Assembly (NCBI GenBank): GCA_017307355.1
Contig: JAFKFG010000025.1
Coordinates: forward strand, 76,130 to 140,129
Source: Alphaproteobacteria bacterium
Lineage (GTDB): Bacteria > Pseudomonadota > Alphaproteobacteria > Micropepsales > Micropepsaceae
DNA: 64,000 nucleotides
Direction: 5' to 3'
How positions within the stretch are numbered: the first letter of the stretch is position 1; each line of letters starts with the position of its first letter. The translations under genes were made by a program, and so were the position numbers. The notes beneath the pieces were generated by a model. The model did no database searches. It had not been told where the DNA came from and worked only from the letters and a program-made list of their open reading frames with translations. This document shows, one piece after another, positions 47,058 to 55,712 of this stretch.

Positions 47058-47122
47058 GATTCCCCACCTGGATATTGAATCGGGCCATATTGAAGCGGCC
47101 GCCGGCCCCGGCCGCAATCCGT

Positions 47123-48295
47123 TTATTCGGCCGCGATCTTTTCCGGCGGCAGGTTTTGCGCCACGGCCTTTTGCGACGCGCCCTGGCGCGCCAGCCGCCG
47201 GATGATGCCCGCCTCTTCGATCACCGAGCGCAAGGATTGCGCCACGCTGCGCTGGAAGATGTGCCCCGCCGCCTTGCCCAGGCGGCCTTTGGCGGCCTCG
47301 GTCATGGCATCGGCCACGGCTACGCCCGCATGCATCAGGGTACTGGTGTCGCGATAGCAATTCTGGATGCAGGCGGTGCAGCGGTCGCGGCGGTCGGCGA
47401 TGCCGTCCAGGTCGAACACCGACCCCAGCGGCTCGTGCCAGGCTTCGCAGCGCCAGATCTGCAGATTCCAGTCCAGATAGAAATATTTGTGCCCGCCCAC
47501 GCAGCCGATCAGCTGTTCCTCGCCCCGCGCCGAGCGCTTGACGTCTTCCAAGGTCGCCGACGGATTCATCACCGGGAATTTCGATTTCAGCGCCTTGATC
47601 GAGTCCATCGCCGCGATCAGCTGCTCCGGCGTGAAATCGACCAGATCGCAATCATCGCTATAGACCAGCGAAGAGGATCCGAACGGCTCCTTGCGCGGAT
47701 AGGAAAAGCTCACCGCGTCGAAACCCAGGTCCTTCAAAAGGTCCGGCAGCTTTTCGAAATTCACCAGATGATTGACCGTGACCACCGAGATCGTGGTCAC
47801 GCCATGGTCGCGCGCGATCTTCACGCCTTTGCGGATGCGGTCACACACGCCTTTGAGGCCGCGATTTTCCTCATGCTTGGCGATGGAATCGCTGTCCAGC
47901 GACACCAGCAATGTGCCCAGCCCGGCCTTGACCACGCGCTCGATCTTCTCGGGCAGCAGCCAGCCATTGGTGATCATCGCGGGCTGAAGCCCGCTCTCGC
48001 GCGCATCCGACACCAAAAGGTCGATCTTGGGATGCAGCAGGGGCTCGCCGCCCTGATAGTTGATATAGCGCACACCCCGCCGGTGCAGGATGGCCATGGC
48101 CTCGCGCAACCGGTCGCGGTCGATCCAGCGGCGGTCCTTCACGATGCCCTTGTCATGGGCATAGGAGCAGAAATTGCAGGTGGCGTTGCACATGTTGGTG
48201 ACCGACACGTCGCAGATCGCGGGCACCAGCCGGCTCGCCATGCCGGCGATCCCAGACGGCGCGCGTCGCATCGTGGGTGCAAGGACTTCAGTCAC
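47123..48295 (-). CDS. Radical SAM protein with C-terminal cysteine cluster (SPASM-like)
   Basis: 390 residues from GTG (an ATG at 48271 is an alternative). Radical SAM cluster C-x3-C-x2-C in VTNMCNATCNFCSYAHD, followed by NYQGGEPLLHPKIDLLV and ITNGWLL. C-terminal cysteines (WRCEAWHEP, CTACIQNCYRD) suggest one extra Fe-S cluster. Product unknown: no adjacent peptide precursor or partner enzyme. A dyad (48312-48330) sits 17 bases upstream of the start. Confidence 0.85.
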   Translation of the reverse strand: MTEVLAPTMRRAPSGIAGMASRLVPAICDVSVTNMCNATCNFCSYAHDKGIVKDRRWIDRDRLREAMAILHRRGVRYINYQGGEPLLHPKIDLLVSDARESGLQPAMITNGWLLPEKIERVVKAGLGTLLVSLDSDSIAKHEENRGLKGVCDRIRKGVKIARDHGVTTISVVTVNHLVNFEKLPDLLKDLGFDAVSFSYPRKEPFGSSSLVYSDDCDLVDFTPEQLIAAMDSIKALKSKFPVMNPSATLEDVKRSARGEEQLIGCVGGHKYFYLDWNLQIWRCEAWHEPLGSVFDLDGIADRRDRCTACIQNCYRDTSTLMHAGVAVADAMTEAAKGRLGKAAGHIFQRSVAQSLRSVIEEAGIIRRLARQGASQKAVAQNLPPEKIAAE

Positions 48296-48311
48296 GGCAG
48301 CCGCTCCAGAA

Positions 48312-48330
48312 GTTGAGTGTCACTCTCAAC
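48312..48330. promoter_or_regulatory. Dyad upstream of the radical SAM gene
   Basis: GTTGAGTGTCACTCTCAAC: outer arms GTTGAG/CTCAAC and an inner perfect GAGTG-T-CACTC. It lies directly upstream of the GTG start with an AT-rich stretch behind it (ATTAACTCTAAGCAATATTA), so it looks like an operator for a small dimeric repressor. Confidence 0.55.
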
Positions 48331-48365
48331 ATTAACTCTAAGCAATATTACCGGACCCGGTCAAT

Positions 48366-48482
48366 TGGTGAGCGGGTGGCGCGCAAAGCGCGCGAGCAGG
48401 TCCGGTGGACCTGCGAGAACCGCGAACGCCGCGAGCACGTGCGAGCGGCCAGGCATCAGTTCTGCAGTGACGGTTTTCTATA
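48366..48482 (+). repeat. Family C repeat, copy 2
   Basis: First of two tandem units with a period of about 116-117 bases. Hairpin GCAGGTCC-GGT-GGACCTGC (48396-48414), then a GCCGCGAGC...GCGAGCGGC block, and an end TTTTCTATATGG. Confidence 0.85.
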
Positions 48483-48598
48483 TGGTGAGGAGCGGCGCGC
48501 AGGGCGCGGGAGCAGGTCCAGTGGACCTGCGAAAGCGAGGAACGCCGCGAGCATGAGCGAGCGGCAGGGCGTTAGCCTTGCAATGACAGCTTTCTATA
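48483..48598 (+). repeat. Family C repeat, copy 3, overlapping the comM 3' end
   Basis: Second tandem unit: hairpin GCAGGTCC-AGT-GGACCTGC (48512-48530), CCGCGAGCATGAGCGAGCGG block and the end CTTTCTATATG. The comM stop codon (48572-48574) and final codons are inside this unit. Confidence 0.85.
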
Positions 48599-50086
48599 TG
48601 ACAACGCCTCAGCGAGATGCGCGCGCTGGATCTGGCCTGTCCCCGCCAGGTCGGCAATGGTGCGGGCGACGCGCAATACGCGGCTATAGCCGCGCGCGGA
48701 CAATCGCATGCGGTCCGCCGCTTCGGTGAGAAGCTTGATGCCCGCCGCTTCCGGCGTGGCGATGCGGTCCAGCAATTCGCCTTCGGCCTCTGCATTGGTG
48801 CGGATTTTCTCGTCTTCGAACCGGGCGCGCTGAATATCGCGGGCGCGGGCCACGCGGGCGGCGACTTCGGCAGTGCCTTCCGCCGGCGGCGGCAAGGCGA
48901 GATCCGATGCCAGCACGCCGGGCACCTCCACATGCAGGTCGATGCGGTCGAACAAGGGACCGGAAATGCGCGATTGATAATCGGCGCCGCATTTGGGCAC
49001 ACGCGAACAGGCCTGCGCCGGATCGCCCAGATAGCCGCAGCGGCAGGGATTCATCGCCGCCACCAGCTGGAATCGCGCGGGAAAGCGGACATGGGCGTTG
49101 GCGCGCGCCACCACCGCTTCGCCGGTTTCGATGGGCTGGCGCAGGCTGTCCAGCACGCCGCGCTGGAATTCCGGCAACTCATCCAGGAACAGCACGCCCA
49201 GATGCGCCAGCGAGACTTCGCCCGGCCTCACCTTCAGCCCACCGCCCACCAGTGCCGCCATCGAAGCGGAATGATGCGGATTGCGGAACGGCCGCTCGCG
49301 GCTGATCCCGCCATCGGTCAATTCGCCCGCCAGCGAACGCACCATGGAAATCTCCAGCGCTTCGCGCGCGTCCAGCGGCGGCAACAGGCCGGGCAGGCGC
49401 TGCGCCAGCATCGATTTGCCCGCGCCGGGCGGCCCGATCATCAGAACATTGTGTCCGCCCGCTGCCGCGATCTCCAGCGCCCGCTTGGCGCTTTCCTGTC
49501 CCTTCACGTCTTTCAGGTCGGGCCCGGCGCGCATTGCGCTGGCCAGCTTCGGCTCCGGCGGCGTCAACACCGAGGCGCCCTTCATGTGATTGACCAACCC
49601 GATCAAGGACGGCGTCGCCAATATGGTGAGATCGCCCGCCCAGGCCGCTTCGGCGCCGCACGCCGCCGGGCAGATCAAGCCCCGCCCCGCCGCAGATGCC
49701 GCCAACGCCGCGGGCAGCACGCCCGCCACCGCCGTCACCTGCGCGTCCAGCGACAATTCTCCCAACGCCACATAATTCGCCATCTCGCTGGCGGGCAGCA
49801 CGCCCATCGCCGCCAGCAATCCCAGCGCGATGGGCAGGTCGTAATGCGAGCCTTCCTTGGGAAGATCGGCGGGCGCCAGATTGACGGTGATGCGCTTGAA
49901 CGGCAGCGCCAACCCGATGGCGGCCAGCGCCGCGCGCACCCGTTCGCGGCTTTCGGCCACCGCCTTGTCGGCCAGGCCGACAATGTTGAACTGCCCGCCG
50001 CCGGATTCGCCGACATGCACCTGCACATCGACTTCCCGGGCTTCGACGCCCTGAAAGGCGACGGTGTAGATATGCGCGACGGTCAT
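48572..50086 (-). CDS. comM: ComM/YifB family AAA+ ATPase (Mg chelatase-like)
   Basis: Hexameric helicase that promotes branch migration during natural transformation in other bacteria. 504 residues: N-terminal domain (HIYTVAFQGVEAREVDVQVH, SRERVRAAL, LPIALGLLAAMG), Walker A MIGPPGAGKSMLAQRLPG, Walker B GVLFLDELPEFQ, zinc-like CRCGYLGDPAQACSRVPKC, SGPLFDRIDLHVEVP. The expected end ALSYRKL is followed by SLQG and the stop, which are encoded by a family C repeat. No other competence gene nearby. Confidence 0.93.
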   Translation of the reverse strand: MTVAHIYTVAFQGVEAREVDVQVHVGESGGGQFNIVGLADKAVAESRERVRAALAAIGLALPFKRITVNLAPADLPKEGSHYDLPIALGLLAAMGVLPASEMANYVALGELSLDAQVTAVAGVLPAALAASAAGRGLICPAACGAEAAWAGDLTILATPSLIGLVNHMKGASVLTPPEPKLASAMRAGPDLKDVKGQESAKRALEIAAAGGHNVLMIGPPGAGKSMLAQRLPGLLPPLDAREALEISMVRSLAGELTDGGISRERPFRNPHHSASMAALVGGGLKVRPGEVSLAHLGVLFLDELPEFQRGVLDSLRQPIETGEAVVARANAHVRFPARFQLVAAMNPCRCGYLGDPAQACSRVPKCGADYQSRISGPLFDRIDLHVEVPGVLASDLALPPPAEGTAEVAARVARARDIQRARFEDEKIRTNAEAEGELLDRIATPEAAGIKLLTEAADRMRLSARGYSRVLRVARTIADLAGTGQIQRAHLAEALSYRKLSLQG

Positions 50087-50175
50087 AAAGGTCCCCAGAC
50101 CGAAGGGACACTAATGAGAATTATCCGGGCTGGCGAGTCGCCTCACACGCAAGGCGGGTAGTAACCATGATCGGC

Positions 50176-50778
50176 TCAGCAATGCACCGCGTCGGTCTTG
50201 AAATCATCAGCGCTCAAGTGATTGCGGATGGCAATGCGCGTGATGTTGCCCTGCGTCAGGCGAAACCAGATCGTGCCATAGACCATGATGCCGTTGCCCG
50301 CGCCGTCCGCGGCCTCGCATATCGGCTTGCCCAGGGCCGCAGAGATTGCGGCTCCGGCGCTTCCCACCTTCAAGCCATCACGGGTGTGATAATCCGGCGA
50401 GGCGGTGGCGATCTCGAACGGCGCATCCGTGTTCAGGTCCAGCATCACCACCAGTTCGTCCGGCGCCCCGCCATCGGCTTTGGGCGCGCCATAGCGATAG
50501 GTCGCCATGTCGCCGCGCTGGTCGGTCTGGTTGGGCTCGCCCAGATTGCGCTGAAGTGCGCCCTGGTCCGCCGGTGCCAGTTCGGCATTGCCGATGCGCA
50601 TGCCCGGCACGATCAGATGATCGCTGGAGAGCGGCTGGGCCATCGCCGCAAGCGTGCAAAAGCTCAAGAGCGTGCACGCTGCCGCGCTTAGCCACACGAA
50701 GCGCTTTGCCGCTCGCTCAGGCTCGCGGCTTTCGCCGTTCAAAACGATCCACTGGATCGTTTTGCCCCTTCGGGTCAC
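50176..50778 (-). CDS. Secreted hypothetical protein whose first codons come from a repeat
   Basis: 200 residues if started at the GTG at 50778. Residues about 6-27 (KTIQWIVLNGESREPERAAK and RF) are encoded by a family C repeat. Then a signal-like stretch VWLSAAACTLLSFCTLAAMA leads to a mature domain (PGMRIGNAELAPADQGALQR, DELVVMLDLNTDAPFEIAT, KTDAVHC). A GTG at 50697 could be the original start, but it would lack the usual basic N-region. I do not recognise the domain. Confidence 0.65.
   Translation of the reverse strand: MTRRGKTIQWIVLNGESREPERAAKRFVWLSAAACTLLSFCTLAAMAQPLSSDHLIVPGMRIGNAELAPADQGALQRNLGEPNQTDQRGDMATYRYGAPKADGGAPDELVVMLDLNTDAPFEIATASPDYHTRDGLKVGSAGAAISAALGKPICEAADGAGNGIMVYGTIWFRLTQGNITRIAIRNHLSADDFKTDAVHC
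50701..50766 (-). repeat. Family C repeat, copy 4
   Basis: Perfect hairpin AAAACGATCCA-C-TGGATCGTTTT (50741-50763) and, on the minus strand, GCCGCGAGCCTGAGCGAGCG, nearly the same as the 48.5 kb copy. It lies over the 5' end of the neighbouring secreted-protein gene. Confidence 0.8.
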
Positions 50779-50781
50779 GGC

Positions 50782-51129
50782 TCAATCCTCATCCTGAAAA
50801 ATCTCGCGCTCGCCCAAGGGGCCTTCGATCCCGGCATAGGCGCGGCAGCCTTCGATGAAGGTCTCCGACGTGCCCCGGCAATCCATCGGATTGGCGATCT
50901 TGTGCGCCGAGCCCCAGGCATAGCCTTCCTGATGGCTGGTGCAGTCCGTGCCGCAAGGATAGCCATGAAACAGCAGCGGCCCGTTGGAGGTGCCGTTCTT
51001 CACCGGCTTGGGGCTGCCGGGCTTGGTGACACCATTGACTGTGGGCTTCTTGGCTTGCGCCAGGATCGGCGATGGCGCGGCAACCAGCGCCAGCGCGGCA
51101 AACAGAAGTGCGATGCGCGTCATGCTCAT
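50782..51129 (-). CDS. Small secreted cysteine-containing protein, paralogue 2
   Basis: 115 residues from ATG at 51129 (ATGA overlap with the upstream paralogue). Signal peptide MSMTRIALLFAALALVAAPS then ILAQA, basic/proline linker, and a domain GPLLFHGYPCGTDCTSHQEG, YAWGS, NPMDCRGTSETFIEGCRAYA, GIEGPLGE. Four cysteines align with those of paralogue 1, suggesting two disulfides. Family not recognised. Confidence 0.8.
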   Translation of the reverse strand: MSMTRIALLFAALALVAAPSPILAQAKKPTVNGVTKPGSPKPVKNGTSNGPLLFHGYPCGTDCTSHQEGYAWGSAHKIANPMDCRGTSETFIEGCRAYAGIEGPLGEREIFQDED

Positions 51130-51500
51130 TCGATCCCGATCATGTGGGGAAAGCTGGGATCGAATTCCCGCCCGCCGAACGGGCCCCGGATGCCGGTAAA
51201 GGCGCGGCAGCCATCGATGAAGCTTTCCGACGTGCCCCGGCAATCCGCCGGATTGCTGACCTGGCGCGACGAGGCCCAGGCATAGCCTTCCTGCAACAGG
51301 CTGCATTCGATGGTGCAGGCATAGCCGTGAAAGACCAGGGGACCGGAGGGGCGCAGATTCTTCGCCGTCTGCCGCTCCGCCGGTTTGGCGGGCTGCGTGG
51401 CCGGTTTGGGACTTTGCGGCTTGGTCTGCAAGGCAGACGCAGGCGATGCCAGCGCCAGGGCCAGAAGGGCCGGCAGAATCGCGCTCCGGGTCGAGGGCAT
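51126..51500 (-). CDS. Small secreted cysteine-containing protein, paralogue 1
   Basis: 124 residues. Signal peptide MPSTRSAILPALLALALASP then ASA, lysine/proline-rich linker (KPQSPKPATQPAKPAERQ), and GPLVFHGYACTIECSLLQEG, YAWAS, NPADCRGTSESFIDGCRAFT, GIRGPFGGREF. Clearly homologous to the gene 3' of it, so a tandem duplication. Four conserved cysteines. Periplasmic or secreted; function unknown. Confidence 0.8.
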   Translation of the reverse strand: MPSTRSAILPALLALALASPASALQTKPQSPKPATQPAKPAERQTAKNLRPSGPLVFHGYACTIECSLLQEGYAWASSRQVSNPADCRGTSESFIDGCRAFTGIRGPFGGREFDPSFPHMIGIE

Positions 51501-51590
51501 GCGGCACGCTCCGCGAAAAGCAGCGCGATTATTCTGGGGCCAGCCTTCCGGAGTGTCTAGTGGCCGGGCATCAGCCCCGCGAACCGCTGC

Positions 51591-53405
51591 TTACCCCTTT
51601 ACGGTGGCAATATAGCGGTCGGCCAATTGCGGCATCAGCGACAGGGGCACGGCGCCCGGCAACAGCATCGCGTCGTGGAATTTGCGGATGTCGAATTTGG
51701 CCCCCAGCGCTTTTTGGGTCCGCTCGCGCTCTTTGAGGAATTCCAGCTTGCCCAGCATGTAGCTGCAGGCCTGGCCCGGCCACACGCAATAGCGTTCGAC
51801 CTCGGTGATGGCGCTGGCTTCCGGATCGCCCAAGGTATCGACGTAATAGGCGAGCGCTTTTTCGCGGCTCCATTTCAAGGCATGCATGCCGCTGTCCACC
51901 ACCAGGCGCACGCCCCGGAACATGGAATCCTTGAGCTGCCCGATCTGGCCCATCGGATCATCTTTATACATGCCCATCTCCACCGCCACCTGCTCGGCGT
52001 AAAGCGCCCAGCCTTCCGAATAGGCGGAGAAATCGATCATCTTGCGCAGCAGGGGAATGTTGGCCTCGTTCTGCATCGCCAGTTGCAGGTGATGGCCGGG
52101 AATGGCTTCGTGATAGGTGAGAGTGGGCAGGATCCAGCTTGCGGTTTCGGCGGTGTCGCGCAGATTGATCCAATAGATGCCGGGCCGCTTTCCATCCAGC
52201 GACGGCGCATAATAATAGCCGCCGGGCTGTGACGCTTCGATGGTCTTGGGCACGCGCCGGATTTCCACATCGGCCTTGGGCAGGGTGCCGAAATATTGCG
52301 GCAGCTTGGCGCGGATCGCTTTCACTTTGGCGTTGAGGTCGGCGATCAGCTTTTCCTTGGCCGCGTCGGTGTTGGCGTAAAGATATTTCGGGTCCTTGTT
52401 CATGGCGGCAAGCCTTTGGCCCACGCTGCCTTGGGTCATGCCATGGCTCTTCATGATCGCATCGATCTTGGCGGTATGGTCGGCAACCACGTCCAGGCCC
52501 AGCTTGTGAATCTGTTCCGGGCTGTCCTTGGTGGTGGCCCAATAGGTGAGCGAAGCGCGGTAATAATCCGCGCCCTTGGGCAGCCGCCAGATGCCCGCAT
52601 CGTGCACGGCCTTCTTCTGCATCTCGCGCACCAGCGCGATCTGCCGGTCCAGCGCCGGATAGATCTTGTCTTTGACCACTTTGGCCGCCTCGCCGGTCCA
52701 ATCGCCCGCGACATGTTTTTCCGCCGCCCGCCGCGCCAGCGACGTGGTCAGCGGAGATTTATCCGGCGCCGGCGCGCGCAAGCCCTGCATGGTGGCCAGC
52801 GTCTTGGTCAGCGCGAAATCCGGCGGCACCACGCCCATGCCGATGTCGTGCCGCGCCACTTCGATCTCCTGGTCCATCGCCGTGGCGAACGCATTCAGCC
52901 GCGCCACATAGGCGTCGGCATCGGCCTTGGTCTCGATGCTGTGCTGGGTGTCCAGGAAGGGCGGCGTGTTGCAGTAATTGCCGGTGAGCTGACTGATGAT
53001 ATAGGGCGCGCCGGCGGTGGCGGGGCCATATTGGAATTCCCGGGCCGCGGCATCGTTGGCGGCAATGGCGAACATCGCCACATCATAATTCAGCCGGTCC
53101 ATGCCGTTGACGGAGCTGGCGTCGAAGGCTTTCAGCCGCGCCAGCTGACTGGCGGTCAGGGCCTTGGCCTTGGCGATGCCGGCCAGCGAAGTGTCGTCGA
53201 GTTGTCCCTTCTCGGGCGCGCGCTTGCCCGTATCCAACCCCAGGCTGGTGGCGGTAAGGGGCGATATGTCCAGCTCTTCCTGCGCGAACTGGTCGAACAG
53301 CGCGTTCAAGGCGGCGGCGCCTTTGGCGGGCGCGGCGAAGGCGGGAAAGCTGGTGAAAGCAAGGGCGGCGGCGCCCGTTTTCAAGGCGGTGCGGCGGTCG
53401 AGCAT
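51591..53405 (-). CDS. DUF885 family protein, putative secreted metallopeptidase
   Basis: 604 residues. The N-terminus MLDRRTALKTGAAALAFTSF with a twin arginine suggests Tat export. The DUF885 signature is HEAIPGHHLQLAMQNEAN, containing a zincin-like H-E-x-x-x-H, plus SEGWALYAEQVAVEMG. The family is distantly related to M32/M3 peptidases; activity here is inferred. Monocistronic, with 90- and 196-base gaps on each side. Confidence 0.85.
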   Translation of the reverse strand: MLDRRTALKTGAAALAFTSFPAFAAPAKGAAALNALFDQFAQEELDISPLTATSLGLDTGKRAPEKGQLDDTSLAGIAKAKALTASQLARLKAFDASSVNGMDRLNYDVAMFAIAANDAAAREFQYGPATAGAPYIISQLTGNYCNTPPFLDTQHSIETKADADAYVARLNAFATAMDQEIEVARHDIGMGVVPPDFALTKTLATMQGLRAPAPDKSPLTTSLARRAAEKHVAGDWTGEAAKVVKDKIYPALDRQIALVREMQKKAVHDAGIWRLPKGADYYRASLTYWATTKDSPEQIHKLGLDVVADHTAKIDAIMKSHGMTQGSVGQRLAAMNKDPKYLYANTDAAKEKLIADLNAKVKAIRAKLPQYFGTLPKADVEIRRVPKTIEASQPGGYYYAPSLDGKRPGIYWINLRDTAETASWILPTLTYHEAIPGHHLQLAMQNEANIPLLRKMIDFSAYSEGWALYAEQVAVEMGMYKDDPMGQIGQLKDSMFRGVRLVVDSGMHALKWSREKALAYYVDTLGDPEASAITEVERYCVWPGQACSYMLGKLEFLKERERTQKALGAKFDIRKFHDAMLLPGAVPLSLMPQLADRYIATVKG

Positions 53406-53601
53406 GGTGCCTCTCGGAAAATTTCAATCGCGCGCAAGATAATTTCAACGGTTCGCTGCACGCAAGGCGAGCAGGCATGAAACTTCCGTCACGGGCGGGA
53501 ACTCACGCGAGAGGCATGTGGTTCCAGATAATCGGCGCGCTATGCGGGTTCGGCGCGGGCCGTTTTTTCCAATTTATAGCGAACGCATCGGACTGTGGCT
53601 C

Positions 53602-53910
53602 TTACTCGGGAGCGACAGTCACCTTGATACCGTCGGTGGCGTCGCTGCAGATGATCTGGCAGGACAGGCGAGAATTGGGTTCGACCGCCAGCGCCATGTC
53701 CAGCATGTCGATTTCCGATTCCGACCGCTCGGGCAGTTTCTCGAACCAGCCGTCATTCACATAGACATGGCAGGTGGCGCAGGCGCAGGCGCCGCCGCAT
53801 TCCGCCGCGATGTCCAAGCCGCCATCGCGCAAAATCTCCATCACGCTCCAGCCGTCGCGGCCTTCTAGCGTGTGTTCTTTGCCCTGACGGTCGATAGCGA
53901 TAATTTTCAC
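53602..53910 (-). CDS. 2Fe-2S ferredoxin (adrenodoxin type)
   Basis: 102 residues: cluster cysteines C38, C44, C47 and C84 (ECGGACACATCHVYV, RLSCQI), spacing C-x5-C-x2-C as in adrenodoxin/FdxB-type ferredoxins. Also the MEILRDGGLDIAAECGG and SEIDMLDMA phrases. Electron carrier for Fe-S assembly or a cytochrome P450. It sits downstream of a ferredoxin reductase gene across a family A repeat. Confidence 0.93.
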   Translation of the reverse strand: MKIIAIDRQGKEHTLEGRDGWSVMEILRDGGLDIAAECGGACACATCHVYVNDGWFEKLPERSESEIDMLDMALAVEPNSRLSCQIICSDATDGIKVTVAPE

Positions 53911-53921
53911 GATTCAAACTC

Positions 53922-53973
53922 CCTCATCCTGAGCCGCGCATGGCTCCCATCCTTCGACAAGCTCAGGATGAGG
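53922..53973. repeat. Family A repeat, copy 5 (partly degenerate)
   Basis: CCTCATCCTGAG (53922-53933) then CCTTCGACAAGCTCAGGATGAGG: the left unit is truncated and the right is intact. It separates the ferredoxin and reductase genes. Confidence 0.85.
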
Positions 53974-53992
53974 ATACGCGCGAGTCGAAGGA

Positions 53993-55048
<1,056 letters not shown>

Positions 55049-55144
55049 CTAGGCGCGTATTCCACACCTAACTTCATGTAATGGTTGGGAAAACGTCGTG
55101 GTTATATGTAAAAAGGGTGCCCGCAACAACCCCTGCATTTTGTC

Positions 55145-55224
55145 ACCCCCCTCTGTCTTTTTCGCGCAAGCGCTCAAAGACATCTCCCCCCGTTATGGGC
55201 TTCGCCCAACGGGGGGAGAAATCC
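55145..55224 (-). repeat. Family B repeat, copy 5
   Basis: On the minus strand: TTTCTCCCCCCGTTGGGCG hairpin closed by CGGGGGGAG, GATGTC linker, second hairpin around GAGCGCTTGCGCGAA, right end GACAGAGGGGGG. It lies in the 212-base gap between the reductase and Hpt genes, which is otherwise empty. Confidence 0.85.
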
Positions 55225-55251
55225 TATGCTTGGTAGGGAATTAGACGGTGC

Positions 55252-55587
55252 TTAAGCCGCCAGATATTGCTCGATGAAAGCGCGCACGGTCTGCGCTTCC
55301 TGCTCCAGCTTTTGCAGGGCTGCTTGTGCCTGGGTGCCGTCCGCCGGGTTCACGGGTTCGGCCTTGGCGGCCGCTTCGCCCATCCCGAACGCGCCCACGC
55401 CGCGCGCCGCGCCTTTGATGGTATGGGCGATTTCGCGCCAGCGCTTGGCGTCTCCGGTGGCGATCAGGCCGTTCAGCTCCGTCACCATGCCGGCGATCTG
55501 GCCGTCGAACAGGCGCAGGATTTCCGCGTCCAGGGCCTTTTCGCCGCCGGTATATTTGGCCAGATGCTCCAGATCGATCGCGGCCAT
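55252..55587 (-). CDS. Histidine phosphotransfer (Hpt) domain protein
   Basis: 111 residues, all-helical; phospho-acceptor H55 in REIAHTIKGAARGVGAFGMG, the Hpt signature. Would shuttle phosphate between a hybrid kinase's receiver and a response regulator. The nearest hybrid kinase in the window is 18 kb away (35.5-37.8 kb). Divergent from the TipN-like gene over 125 bases. Confidence 0.88.
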   Translation of the reverse strand: MAAIDLEHLAKYTGGEKALDAEILRLFDGQIAGMVTELNGLIATGDAKRWREIAHTIKGAARGVGAFGMGEAAAKAEPVNPADGTQAQAALQKLEQEAQTVRAFIEQYLAA

Positions 55588-55712
55588 GACCTTATCCCTG
55601 TGGAGCCGCCAGCCTGCCGGGCGGAAGGCTAACGGCGCGTTAAGCTCTCGGGGCTAGCCTTTGCGCTGACATACCTTTGGGGTAACCTGCGCGAGACGGG
55701 GATAGCAGGCCT

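Noticed and set aside
48366..48600. CRISPR array
   Set aside because: Only two units of about 116 bases with no spacers; they are palindromic repeat elements.
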